Positions 1 through 14,353 of a stretch of 64,000 nucleotides of DNA are shown here, in pieces; position 1 is the stretch's first letter, and each line of letters starts with the position of its first letter. Made by a program: the position numbers and the translations under genes. The notes below the pieces were generated by a model, which did not search any database, was not told the DNA's origin, and worked only from the letters and a program-made list of their open reading frames with translations. The DNA lies in assembly GCA_963966185.1 (NCBI GenBank), contig CAWZYM010000129.1:433501-497500 (forward strand), written 5' to 3'. The DNA is from Rhabditoides inermis. Taxonomy: Eukaryota; Nematoda; Chromadorea; Rhabditida; Rhabditidae.

Positions 1-314
1 CGAAAGAAGGTGGCCGGGCGTTATTGTTAGAACGACTATTGTAAAGAAAAAGACGGTTAGAGCAGTTCATTTTTCTGTTCTCTAAAAATGCCCATAGCTC
101 ATTGGTCGGGCACTTCTCGAGAAAACACATTGTAGTATGCAGTTTGACTCGACCTCCCAAACGCGACGGTCGAGAGAAGATGGCCGGGCATATTTGTTAG
201 AACGACTACGATAAAGAAAAAGACGTTAATAGCAATTTATTTTTATGTTCTCTGGAAATGCCCATAGCTCATTGGTCGGGCACTTCTCGAGAAAACACAT
301 TGTAGTATGCAGTT

Positions 315-3300
315 TTACTCGACTTCCCAAACGCGACGGTCGAGAGAAGATGGCCGGGCATATTTGTTAGAACGACTTTGGTGAAGAAAAAGACGGTTGA
401 AGCAGTTCATTTTTATGTTCTCTGAAAATGCCCATAGCTCATTGGTCGGGCACTTCTCGAGAAAACACATTGTAGTATGCAGTTTTACTCGACCTCCCAA
501 ACGCGACGGTCGAAAGAAGGTGGCCGGGCATATTTGTTAGAACGACTTTGGTAAAGAAAAAGACGGTTGAAGCAGTTCATTTTTATGTTCTTTGAAAATG
601 CCCAAAGCTCATTGGTCGGGCACTTCTCGAGAAAACACATTGTAGTATGCAGTTTTACTCGACCTCCCAAACGCGACGGTCGAGAGAAGATGGCCGGGCA
701 TATTTGTTAGAACGACTTTGGTAAAGAAAAAGACGGTTGAAGCAGTTCATTTTTATGTTCTCTGAAAATGCCCATAGCTCATTGGTCGGGCACTTCTCGA
801 GAAAACACATTGTAGTATGCAGTTTTACTCGACCTCCCAAACGCGACGGTCGAGAGAAGATGGCCGGGCATATTTGTTAGAACGACTTTGGTGAAGAAAA
901 AGACGGTTGAAGCAGTTCATTTTTATGTTCTCTGAAAATGCCCATAGCTCATTGGTCGGGCACTTCTCGAGAAAACACATTGTAGTATGCAGTTTTACTC
1001 GACCTCCCAAACGCGACGGTCGAAAGAAGGTGGCCGGGCGTTATTGTTAGAACGACTATGGTAAAGAAAAAGACGGTTAGAGCAGTTCATTTTTCTGTTC
1101 TCTAAAAATGCCCATAGCTCATTGGTCGGGCACTTCTCGAGAAAACACATTGTAGTATGCAGTTTGACTCGACCTCCCAAACGCGACGGTCGAGAGAAGA
1201 TGGCCGGGCATATTTGTTAGAACGACTTTGGTGAAGAAAAAGACGGTTGAAGCAGTTCATTTTTATGTTCTCTGAAAATGCCCATAGCTCATTGGTCGGG
1301 CACTTCTCGAGAAAACACATTGTAGTATGCAGTTTTACTCGACCTCCCAAACGCGACAGTCGAAAGAAGGTGGCCGGGCGTTATTGTTAGAACGACTATG
1401 GTAAAGAAAAAACGGTTAGAGCAGTTCATTTTTCTGTTCTCTAAAAATGCCCATAGCTCATTGGTCGGGCACTTCTCGAGAAAACACATTGTAGTATGCA
1501 GTTTGACTCGACCTCCCAAACGCGACGGTCGAGAGAAGATGGCCGGGCATATTTGTTAGAACGACTATGGTAAAGAAAATCACGGTTATAGCAGTTAATT
1601 TTTCTGTTCTCAAAAAATGTCCATAGCTCATTGGTCGGGCACTTCTCGAGAAAACACATTGTAGTATGCAGTTTGACTCGACCTCCCAAACGCGACGGTC
1701 GAGAGAAGATGGCCGGGCATATTTGTTAGAACGACTTTGGTGAAGAAAAAGACGGTTGAAGCAGTTCATTTTCAAGTTCTCTGAAAATGCCCAAAGCTCA
1801 TTGGTCGGGCACTTCTCGAGAAAACACATTGTAGTATGCAGTTTGACTCGACCTCCCAAACGCGACGGTCGAGAGAAGATGGCCGGGCATATTTGTTAGA
1901 ACGACTATGGTAAAGAAAAACACGGTTATAGCAGTTCATTTTTCTGTTCTCAAAAAATGTCCATAGCTCATTGGTCGGGCACTTCTCGAGAAAACACATT
2001 GTAGTATGCAGTTTGACTCGACCTCCCAAACGCGACGGTCGAGAGAAGATGGCCGGGCATATTTGTTAGAACGACTATGGTAAAGAAAAACACGGTTATA
2101 GCAGTTCATTTTTCTGTTCTCAAAAAATGTCCATAGCTCATTGGTCGGGCACTTCTCGAGAAAACACATTGTAGTATGCAGTTTTACTCGACCTCCCAAA
2201 CGCGACGGTCGAGAGAAGATGGCCGGGCATATTTGTTAGAACGACTACGATAAAGAAAAAGACGTTAATAGCAATTTATTTTTATGTTCTCTGGAAATGC
2301 CCATAGCTCATTGGTCGGGCACTTCTCGAGAAAACACATTGTAGTATGCAGTTTTACTCGACCTCCCAAACGCGACGGTCGAGAGAAGATGGCCGGGCAT
2401 ATTTGTTAGAACGACTTTGGTGAAGAAAAAGACGGTTGAAGCAGTTCATTTTTATGTTCTCTGAAAATGCCCATAGCTCATTGGTCGGGCACTTCTCGAG
2501 AAAACACATTGTAGTATGCAGTTTTACTCGACCTCCCAAACGCGACGGTCGAAAGAAGGTGGCCGGGCATATTTGTTAGAACGACTTTGGTAAAGAAAAA
2601 GACGGTTGAAGCAGTTCATTTTTATGTTCTTTGAAAATGCCCAAAGCTCATTGGTCGGGCACTTCTCGAGAAAACACATTGTAGTATGCAGTTTGACTCG
2701 ACCTCCCAAACGCGACGGTCGAGAGAAGATGGCCGGGCATATTTGTTAGAACGACTATGGTAAAGAAAAACACGGTTATAGCAGTTCATTTTTCTGTTCT
2801 CAAAAAATGTCCATAGCTCATTGGTCGGGCACTTCTCGAGAAAACACATTGTAGTATGCAGTTTTACTCGACCTCCCAAACGCGACGGTCGAGAGAAGAT
2901 GGCCGGGCATATTTGTTAGAACGACTACGATAAAGAAAAAGACGTTAATAGCAATTTATTTTTATGTTCTCTGAAAATGCCCATAGCTCATTGGTCGGGC
3001 ACTTCTCGAGAAAACACATTGTAGTATGCAGTTTTACTCGACCTCCCAAACGCGACGGTCGAGAGAAGATGGCCGGGCATATTTGTTAGAACGACTTTGG
3101 TGAAGAAAAAGACGGTTGAAGCAGTTCATTTTTATGTTCTCTGAAAATGCCCATAGCTCATTGGTCGGGCACTTCTCGAGAAAACACATTGTAGTATGCA
3201 GTTTTACTCGACCTCCCAAACGCGACAGTCGAAAGAAGGTGGCCGGGCATATTTGTTAGAACGACTTTGGTAAAGAAAAAGACGGTTGAAGCAGTTCATT

Positions 3301-6300
3301 TTTATGTTCTTTGAAAATGCCCAAAGCTCATTGGTCGGGCACTTCTCGAGAAAACACATTGTAGTATGCAGTTTTACTCGACCTCCCAAACGCGACGGTC
3401 GAGAGAAGATGGCCGGGCATATTTGTTAGAACGACTTTGGTAAAGAAAAAGACGGTTGAAGCAGTTCATTTTTATGTTCTCTGAAAATGCCCATAGCTCA
3501 TTGGTCGGGCACTTCTCGAGAAAACACATTGTAGTATGCAGTTTTACTCGACCTCCCAAACGCGACGGTCGAGAGAAGATGGCCGGGCATATTTGTTAGA
3601 ACGACTTTGGTGAAGAAAAAGACGGTTGAAGCAGTTCATTTTTATGTTCTCTGAAAATGCCCATAGCTCATTGGTCGGGCACTTCTCGAGAAAACACATT
3701 GTAGTATGCAGTTTTACTCGACCTCCCAAACGCGACGGTCGAAAGAAGGTGGCCGGGCGTTATTGTTAGAACGACTATGGTAAAGAAAAAGACGGTTAGA
3801 GCAGTTCATTTTTCTGTTCTCTAAAAATGCCCATAGCTCATTGGTCGGGCACTTCTCGAGAAAACACATTGTAGTATGCAGTTTGACTCGACCTCCCAAA
3901 CGCGACGGTCGAGAGAAGATGGCCGGGCATATTTGTTAGAACGACTTTGGTGAAGAAAAAGACGGTTGAAGCAGTTCATTTTTATGTTCTCTGAAAATGC
4001 CCATAGCTCATTGGTCGGGCACTTCTCGAGAAAACACATTGTAGTATGCAGTTTTACTCGACCTCCCAAACGCGACAGTCGAAAGAAGGTGGCCGGGCGT
4101 TATTGTTAGAACGACTATGGTAAAGAAAATCACGGTTATAGCAGTTCATTTTTCTGTTCTCAAAAAATGTCCATAGCTCATTGGTCGGGCACTTCTCGAG
4201 AAAACACATTGTAGTATGCAGTTTGACTCGACCTCCCAAACGCGACGGTCGAGAGAAGATGGCCGGGCATATTTGTTAGAACGACTTTGGTGAAGAAAAA
4301 GACGGTTGAAGCAGTTCATTTTCAAGTTCTCTGAAAATGCCCAAAGCTCATTGGTCGGGCACTTCTCGAGAAAACACATTGTAGTATGCAGTTTGACTCG
4401 ACCTCCCAAACGCGACGGTCGAGAGAAGATGGCCGGGCATATTTGTTAGAACGACTATGGTAAAGAAAAACACGGTTATAGCAGTTCATTTTTCTGTTCT
4501 CAAAAAATGTCCATAGCTCATTGGTCGGGCACTTCTCGAGAAAACACATTGTAGTATGCAGTTTTACTCGACCTCCCAAACGCGACGGTCGAGAGAAGAT
4601 GGCCGGGCATATTTGTTAGAACGACTACGATAAAGAAAAAGACGTTAATAGCAATTTATTTTTATGTTCTCTAACAATGCCCATAGCTCATTGGTCGGGC
4701 ACTTCTCGAGAAAACACATTGTAGTATGCAGTTTGACTCGACCTCCCAAACGCGACGGTCGAGAGAAGATGGCCGGGCATATTTGTTAGAACGACTATGG
4801 TAAAGAAAAACACGGTTAGAGCAGTTCATTTTCAAGTTCTCTGAAAATGCCCAAAGCTCATTGGTCGGGCACTTCTCGAGAAAACACATTGTAGTATGCA
4901 GTTTTACTCGACCTCCCAAACGCGACGGTCGAGAGAAGATGGCCGGGCATATTTGTTAGAACGACTTTGGTAAAGAAAAAGACGGTTGAAGCAGTTCATT
5001 TTTATGTTCTCTGAAAATGCCCATAGCTCATTGGTCGGGCACTTCTCGAGAAAACACATTGTAGTATGCAGTTTTACTCGACCTCCCAAACGCGACGGTC
5101 GAGAGAAGATGGCCGGGCATATTTGTTAGAACGACTTTGGTGAAGAAAAAGACGGTTGAAGCAGTTCATTTTTATGTTCTCTGAAAATGCCCATAGCTCA
5201 TTGGTCGGGCACTTCTCGAGAAAACACATTGTAGTATGCAGTTTGACTCGACCTCCCAAACGCGACGGTCGAGAGAAGATGGCCGGGCATATTTGTTTGA
5301 ACGACTACGATAAAGAAAAAGACGTTAATAGCAATTTATTTTTATGTTCTCTGGAAATGCCCATAGCTCATTGGTCGGGCACTTCTCGAGAAAACACATT
5401 GTAGTATGCAGTTTTACTCGACCTCCCAAACGCGACGGTCGAGAGAAGATGGCCGGGCATATTTGTTAGAACGACTTTGGTGAAGAAAAAGACGGTTGAA
5501 GCAGTTCATTTTTATGTTCTCTGAAAATGCCCATAGCTCATTGGTCGGGCACTTCTCGAGAAAACACATTGTAGTATGCAGTTTTACTCGACCTCCCAAA
5601 CGCGACGGTCGAAAGAAGGTGGCCGGGCATATTTGTTAGAACGACTTTGGTAAAGAAAAAGACGGTTGAAGCAGTTCATTTTTATGTTCTCTGAAAATGC
5701 CCAAAGCTCATTGGTCGGGCACTTCTCGAGAAAACACATTGTAGTATGCAGTTTTACTCGACCTCCCAAACGCGACGGTCGAGAGAAGATGGCCGGGCAT
5801 ATTTGTTAGAACGACTTTGGTAAAGAAAAAGACGGTTGAAGCAGTTCATTTTTATGTTCTCTGAAAATGCCCATAGCTCATTGGTCGGGCACTTCTCGAG
5901 AAAACACATTGTAGTATGCAGTTTTACTCGACCTCCCAAACGCGACGGTCGAGAGAAGATGGCCGGGCATATTTGTTAGAACGACTTTGGTGAAGAAAAA
6001 GACGGTTGAAGCAGTTCATTTTTATGTTCTCTGAAAATGCCCATAGCTCATTGGTCGGGCACTTCTCGAGAAAACACATTGTAGTATGCAGTTTTACTCG
6101 ACCTCCCAAACGCGACGGTCGAAAGAAGGTGGCCGGGCGTTATTGTTAGAACGACTATGGTAAAGAAAAAGACGGTTAGAGCAGTTCATTTTTCTGTTCT
6201 CTAAAAATGCCCATAGCTCATTGGTCGGGCACTTCTCGAGAAAACACATTGTAGTATGCAGTTTGACTCGACCTCCCAAACGCGACGGTCGAGAGAAGAT

Positions 6301-9300
6301 GGCCGGGCATATTTGTTAGAACGACTTTGGTGAAGAAAAAGACGGTTGAAGCAGTTCATTTTTATGTTCTCTGAAAATGCCCATAGCTCATTGGTCGGGC
6401 ACTTCTCGAGAAAACACATTGTAGTATGCAGTTTTACTCGACCTCCCAAACGCGACAGTCGAAAGAAGGTGGCCGGGCGTTATTGTTAGAACGACTATGG
6501 TAAAGAAAAAACGGTTAGAGCAGTTCATTTTTCTGTTCTCTAAAAATGCCCATAGCTCATTGGTCGGGCACTTCTCGAGAAAACACATTGTAGTATGCAG
6601 TTTGACTCGACCTCCCAAACGCGACGGTCGAGAGAAGATGGCCGGGCATATTTGTTAGAACGACTATGGTAAAGAAAATCACGGTTATAGCAGTTAATTT
6701 TTCTGTTCTCAAAAAATGTCCATAGCTCATTGGTCGGGCACTTCTCGAGAAAACACATTGTAGTATGCAGTTTGACTCGACCTCCCAAACGCGACGGTCG
6801 AGAGAAGATGGCCGGGCATATTTGTTAGAACGACTTTGGTGAAGAAAAAGACGGTTGAAGCAGTTCATTTTCAAGTTCTCTGAAAATGCCCAAAGCTCAT
6901 TGGTCGGGCACTTCTCGAGAAAACACATTGTAGTATGCAGTTTGACTCGACCTCCCAAACGCGACGGTCGAGAGAAGATGGCCGGGCATATTTGTTAGAA
7001 CGACTATGGTAAAGAAAAACACGGTTATAGCAGTTCATTTTTCTGTTCTCAAAAAATGTCCATAGCTCATTGGTCGGGCACTTCTCGAGAAAACACATTG
7101 TAGTATGCAGTTTGACTCGACCTCCCAAACGCGACGGTCGAGAGAAGATGGCCGGGCATATTTGTTAGAACGACTATGGTAAAGAAAAACACGGTTATAG
7201 CAGTTCATTTTTCTGTTCTCAAAAAATGTCCATAGCTCATTGGTCGGGCACTTCTCGAGAAAACACATTGTAGTATGCAGTTTTACTCGACCTCCCAAAC
7301 GCGACGGTCGAGAGAAGATGGCCGGGCATATTTGTTAGAACGACTACGATAAAGAAAAAGACGTTAATAGCAATTTATTTTTATGTTCTCTGGAAATGCC
7401 CATAGCTCATTGGTCGGGCACTTCTCGAGAAAACACATTGTAGTATGCAGTTTACTCGACCTCCCAAACGCGACGGTCGAGAGAAGATGGCCGGGCATAT
7501 TTGTTAGAACGACTTTGGTGAAGAAAAAGACGGTTGAAGCAGTTCATTTTTATGTTCTCTGAAAATGCCCATAGCTCATTGGTCGGGCACTTCTCGAGAA
7601 AACACATTGTAGTATGCAGTTTTACTCGACCTCCCAAACGCGACGGTCGAAAGAAGGTGGCCGGGCATATTTGTTAGAACGACTTTGGTAAAGAAAAAGA
7701 CGGTTGAAGCAGTTCATTTTTATGTTCTTTGAAAATGCCCAAAGCTCATTGGTCGGGCACTTCTCGAGAAAACACATTGTAGTATGCAGTTTGACTCGAC
7801 CTCCCAAACGCGACGGTCGAGAGAAGATGGCCGGGCATATTTGTTAGAACGACTATGGTAAAGAAAAACACGGTTATAGCAGTTCATTTTTCTGTTCTCA
7901 AAAAATGTCCATAGCTCATTGGTCGGGCACTTCTCGAGAAAACACATTGTAGTATGCAGTTTTACTCGACCTCCCAAACGCGACGGTCGAGAGAAGATGG
8001 CCGGGCATATTTGTTAGAACGACTACGATAAAGAAAAAGACGTTAATAGCAATTTATTTTTATGTTCTCTGGAAATGCCCATAGCTCATTGGTCGGGCAC
8101 TTCTCGAGAAAACACATTGTAGTATGCAGTTTTACTCGACCTCCCAAACGCGACGGTCGAGAGAAGATGGCCGGGCATATTTGTTAGAACGACTTTGGTG
8201 AAGAAAAAGACGGTTGAAGCAGTTCATTTTTATGTTCTCTGAAAATGCCCATAGCTCATTGGTCGGGCACTTCTCGAGAAAACACATTGTAGTATGCAGT
8301 TTTACTCGACCTCCCAAACGCGACGGTCGAAAGAAGGTGGCCGGGCATATTTGTTAGAACGACTTTGGTAAAGAAAAAGACGGTTGAAGCAGTTCATTTT
8401 TATGTTCTTTGAAAATGCCCAAAGCTCATTGGTCGGGCACTTCTCGAGAAAACACATTGTAGTATGCAGTTTTACTCGACCTCCCAAACGCGACGGTCGA
8501 GAGAAGATGGCCGGGCATATTTGTTAGAACGACTTTGGTAAAGAAAAAGACGGTTGAAGCAGTTCATTTTTATGTTCTCTGAAAATGCCCATAGCTCATT
8601 GGTCGGGCACTTCTCGAGAAAACACATTGTAGTATGCAGTTTTACTCGACCTCCCAAACGCGACGGTCGAGAGAAGATGGCCGGGCATATTTGTTAGAAC
8701 GACTTTGGTGAAGAAAAAGACGGTTGAAGCAGTTCATTTTTATGTTCTCTGAAAATGCCCATAGCTCATTGGTCGGGCACTTCTCGAGAAAACACATTGT
8801 AGTATGCAGTTTTACTCGACCTCCCAAACGCGACGGTCGAAAGAAGGTGGCCGGGCGTTATTGTTAGAACGACTATGGTAAAGAAAAAGACGGTTAGAGC
8901 AGTTCATTTTTCTGTTCTCTAAAAATGCCCATAGCTCATTGGTCGGGCACTTCTCGAGAAAACACATTGTAGTATGCAGTTTGACTCGACCTCCCAAACG
9001 CGACGGTCGAGAGAAGATGGCCGGGCATATTTGTTAGAACGACTTTGGTGAAGAAAAAGACGGTTGAAGCAGTTCATTTTTATGTTCTCTGAAAATGCCC
9101 ATAGCTCATTGGTCGGGCACTTCTCGAGAAAACACATTGTAGTATGCAGTTTTACTCGACCTCCCAAACGCGACAGTCGAAAGAAGGTGGCCGGGCGTTA
9201 TTGTTAGAACGACTATGGTAAAGAAAAAACGGTTAGAGCAGTTCATTTTTCTGTTCTCTAAAAATGCCCATAGCTCATTGGTCGGGCACTTCTCGAGAAA

Positions 9301-12300
9301 ACACATTGTAGTATGCAGTTTGACTCGACCTCCCAAACGCGACGGTCGAGAGAAGATGGCCGGGCATATTTGTTAGAACGACTATGGTAAAGAAAATCAC
9401 GGTTATAGCAGTTCATTTTTCTGTTCTCAAAAAATGTCCATAGCTCATTGGTCGGGCACTTCTCGAGAAAACACATTGTAGTATGCAGTTTGACTCGACC
9501 TCCCAAACGCGACGGTCGAGAGAAGATGGCCGGGCATATTTGTTAGAACGACTTTGGTGAAGAAAAAGACGGTTGAAGCAGTTCATTTTCAAGTTCTCTG
9601 AAAATGCCCAAAGCTCATTGGTCGGGCACTTCTCGAGAAAACACATTGTAGTATGCAGTTTGACTCGACCTCCCAAACGCGACGGTCGAGAGAAGATGGC
9701 CGGGCATATTTGTTAGAACGACTATGGTAAAGAAAAACACGGTTATAGCAGTTCATTTTTCTGTTCTCAAAAAATGTCCATAGCTCATTGGTCGGGCACT
9801 TCTCGAGAAAACACATTGTAGTATGCAGTTTTACTCGACCTCCCAAACGCGACGGTCGAGAGAAGATGGCCGGGCATATTTGTTAGAACGACTACGATAA
9901 AGAAAAAGACGTTAATAGCAATTTATTTTTATGTTCTCTAAAAATGCCCATAGCTCATTGGTCGGGCACTTCTCGAGAAAACACATTGTAGTATGCAGTT
10001 TGACTCGACCTCCCAAACGCGACGGTCGAGAGAAGATGGCCGGGCATATTTGTTAGAACGACTATGGTAAAGAAAAACACGGTTAGAGCAGTTCATTTTC
10101 AAGTTCTCTGAAAATGCCCAAAGCTCATTGGTCGGGCACTTCTCGAGAAAACACATTGTAGTATGCAGTTTTACTCGACCTCCCAAACGCGACGGTCGAG
10201 AGAAGATGGCCGGGCATATTTGTTAGAACGACTTTGGTAAAGAAAAAGACGGTTGAAGCAGTTCATTTTTATGTTCTCTGAAAATGCCCATAGCTCATTG
10301 GTCGGGCACTTCTCGAGAAAACACATTGTAGTATGCAGTTTTACTCGACCTCCCAAACGCGACGGTCGAGAGAAGATGGCCGGGCATATTTGTTAGAACG
10401 ACTTTGGTGAAGAAAAAGACGGTTGAAGCAGTTCATTTTTATGTTCTCTGAAAATGCCCATAGCTCATTGGTCGGGCACTTCTCGAGAAAACACATTGTA
10501 GTATGCAGTTTGACTCGACCTCCCAAACGCGACGGTCGAGAGAAGATGGCCGGGCATATTTGTTTGAACGACTACGATAAAGAAAAAGACGTTAATAGCA
10601 ATTTATTTTTATGTTCTCTGGAAATGCCCATAGCTCATTGGTCGGGCACTTCTCGAGAAAACACATTGTAGTATGCAGTTTTACTCGACCTCCCAAACGC
10701 GACGGTCGAGAGAAGATGGCCGGGCATATTTGTTAGAACGACTTTGGTGAAGAAAAAGACGGTTGAAGCAGTTCATTTTTATGTTCTCTGAAAATGCCCA
10801 TAGCTCATTGGTCGGGCACTTCTCGAGAAAACACATTGTAGTATGCAGTTTTACTCGACCTCCCAAACGCGACGGTCGAAAGAAGGTGGCCGGGCATATT
10901 TGTTAGAACGACTTTGGTAAAGAAAAAGACGGTTGAAGCAGTTCATTTTTATGTTCTCTGAAAATGCCCAAAGCTCATTGGTCGGGCACTTCTCGAGAAA
11001 ACACATTGTAGTATGCAGTTTTACTCGACCTCCCAAACGCGACGGTCGAGAGAAGATGGCCGGGCATATTTGTTAGAACGACTTTGGTAAAGAAAAAGAC
11101 GGTTGAAGCAGTTCATTTTTATGTTCTCTGAAAATGCCCATAGCTCATTGGTCGGGCACTTCTCGAGAAAACACATTGTAGTATGCAGTTTTACTCGACC
11201 TCCCAAACGCGACGGTCGAGAGAAGATGGCCGGGCATATTTGTTAGAACGACTTTGGTGAAGAAAAAGACGGTTGAAGCAGTTCATTTTTATGTTCTCTG
11301 AAAATGCCCATAGCTCATTGGTCGGGCACTTCTCGAGAAAACACATTGTAGTATGAAGTTTTACTCGACCTCCCAAACGCGACGGTCGAAAGAAGGTGGC
11401 CGGGCGTTATTGTTAGAACGACTATGGTAAAGAAAAAGACGGTTAGAGCAGTTCATTTTTCTGTTCTTTAAAAATGCCCATAGCTCATTGGTCGGGCACT
11501 TCTCGAGAAAACACATTGTAGTATGCAGTTTGACTCGACCTCCCAAACGCGACGGTCGAGAGAAGATGGCCGGGCATATTTGTTAGAACGACTTTGGTGA
11601 AGAAAAAGACGGTTGAAGCAGTTCATTTTTATGTTCTCTGAAAATGCCCATAGCTCATTGGTCGGGCACTTCTCGAGAAAACACATTGTAGTATGCAGTT
11701 TTACTCGACCTCCCAAACGCGACAGTCGAAAGAAGGTGGCCGGGCGTTATTGTTAGAACGACTATGGTAAAGAAAAAACGGTTAGAGCAGTTCATTTTTC
11801 TGTTCTCTAAAAATGCCCATAGCTCATTGGTCGGGCACTTCTCGAGAAAACACATTGTAGTATGCAGTTTGACTCGACCTCCCAAACGCGACGGTCGAGA
11901 GAAGATGGCCGGGCATATTTGTTAGAACGACTATGGTAAAGAAAATCACGGTTATAGCAGTTCATTTTTCTGTTCTCAAAAAATGTTCATAGCTCATTGG
12001 TCGGGCACTTCTCGAGAAAACACATTGTAGTATGCAGTTTGACTCGACCTCCCAAACGCGACGGTCGAGAGAAGATGGCCGGGCATATTTGTTAGAACGA
12101 CTTTGGTGAAGTAAAAGACGGTTGAAGCTGTTCATTTTTATGTTCTCTGAAAATGCCCATAGCTCATTGGTCGGGCACTTCTCGAGAAAACACATTGTAG
12201 TATGCAGTTTTACTCGACCTCCCAAACGCGACGGTCGAAAGAAGGTGGCCGGGCGTTATTGTTAGAACGACTATGGTAAAGAAAAAAACGGTTAGAGCAG

Positions 12301-13400
12301 TTCATTTTTCTGTTCTCTAAAAATGCCCATAGCTCATTGGTCGGGCACTTCTCGAGAAAACACATTGTAGTATGCAGTTTGACTCGACCTCCCAAACGCG
12401 ACGGTTGAGAGAAGATGGCCGGGCATATTTGTTAGAACGACTATGGTAAAGAAAAACACGGTTATAGCAGTTCAATTTTCTGTTCTCAAAAAATGTCCAT
12501 AGCTTATTGGTCGGGCACTTCTCGAGAAAACACATTGTAGTATGCAGTTTTACTCGACCTCCCAAACGCGACGGTCGAGAAAAGGTGGCCGGGCATTATT
12601 GTTAGAACGACTATGGTAAAGAAAAGACAGTTAGAGCAGTTCATTTTTTTGTTCTCTAAAAATTCCCTTAGCTCATTGGTCGGGCACTTCTCGAGAAAAC
12701 ACATTGTAGTATGCAGTTTGACTCGACCTCCCAAACGCGACGGTCGAGAGAAGATGGCCGGGCATATTTGTTAGAACGACTACGATAAAGAAAAAGACGT
12801 TATTAGCCATTTATTTTTATGTTCTCTAAAAATGCCCATAGCTCATTGGTCGGGCACTTCTCGAGAAAACACATTGTAGTATGCAGTTTGACTCGACCTC
12901 CCAAACGCGACGGTCGAGAGAAGATGGCCGGGCATATTTGTTAGAACGACTATGGTAAAGAAAAGACAGTTAGAGCAGTTCATTTTTTTGTTCTCTAAAA
13001 ATTCCCTTAGCTCATTGGTCGGGCACTTCTCGAGAAAACACATTGTAGTATGCAGTTTGACTCGACCTCCCAAACGCGACGGTCGAGAGAAGATGGCCGG
13101 GCATATTTGTTAGAACGACTACGATAAAGAAAAAGACGTTAATAGCAATTTATTTTTATGTTCTCTAAAAATGCCCATAGCTCATTGGTCGGGCACTTCT
13201 CGAGAAAACACATTGTAGTATGCAGTTTGACTCGACCTCCCAAACGCGACGGTCGAGAGAAGATGGCCGGGCATATTTGTTAGAACGACTATGGTAAAGA
13301 AAAACACGGTTAGAGCAGTTCATTTTCAAGTTCTCTGAAAATGCCCAAAGCTCATTGGTCGGGCACTTCTCGAGAAAACACATTGTAGTATGCAGTTTTA
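315..13400. repeat. Higher-order repeat block, about 5.1 kb period
   Basis: The order of monomer variants is copied at a distance of 5,099 bp (30 monomers): landmarks at 315, 995, 1289, 1458 and 1936 recur at 5414, 6094, 6388, 6557 and 7035. The next spacing is 5,267 bp (31 monomers): 5414, 6201, 6388 recur at 10681, 11468, 11655. Inside this, sub-blocks starting with the same five-monomer series begin at 315, 3034, 5414, 8132 and 10681, spaced 2,719, 2,380, 2,718 and 2,549 bp. Sub-blocks differ by whole-monomer gains or losses; the block at 3034 lacks one monomer present in the block at 8132. Confidence 0.85.
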
Positions 13401-14353
13401 CTCGACCTCCCAAACGCGACGGTCGAGAGAAGATGGCCGGGCATATTTGTTAGAACGACTTTGGTAAAGAAAAAGACGGTTGAAGCAGTTCATTTTTATG
13501 TTCTCTGAAAATGCCCATAGCTCATTGGTCGGGCACTTCTCGAGAAAACACATTGTAGTATGCAGTTTTACTCGACCTCCCAAACGCGACGGTCGAGAGA
13601 AGATGGCCGGGCATATTTGTTAGAACGACTTTGGTGAAGAAAAAGACGGTTGAAGCAGTTCATTTTTATGTTCTCTGAAAATGCCCATAGCTCATTGGTC
13701 GGGCACTTCTCGAGAAAACACATTGTAGTATGCAGTTTTACTCGACCTCCCAAACGCGACGGTCGAAAGAAGGTGGCCGGGCGTTATTGTTAGAACGACT
13801 ATTGTAAAGAAAAAGACGGTTAGAGCAGTTCATTTTTCTGTTCTCTAAAAATGCCCATAGCTCATTGGTCGGGCACTTCTCGAGAAAACACATTGTAGTA
13901 TGCAGTTTGACTCGACCTCCCAAACGCGACGGTCGAGAGAAGATGGCCGGGCATATTTGTTAGAACGACTATGGTAAAGAAAAACACGGTTGTAGCAGTT
14001 CATTTTTCTGTTCTCAAAAAATGTCCATAGCTCATTGGTCGGGCACTTCTCGAGAAAACACATTGTAGTATGCCGTTTTACTCGACCTCCCAAACGCGAC
14101 GGTCGAGAAAAGGTGGCCGGGCATTATTGTTAGAACGACTATGGTAAAGAAAAGACAGTTAGAGCAGTTCATTTTTTTGTTCTCTCAAAATTCCCTTAGC
14201 TCATTGGTCGGGCACTTCTCGAGAAAACACATTGTAGTATGCAGTTTGACTCGACCTCCCAAACGCGACGGTCGAGAGAAGATGGCCGGGCATATTTGTT
14301 AGAACGACTACGGTAAAGAAAAAGACGTTAATAACAATTTATTTTTATGTTCT

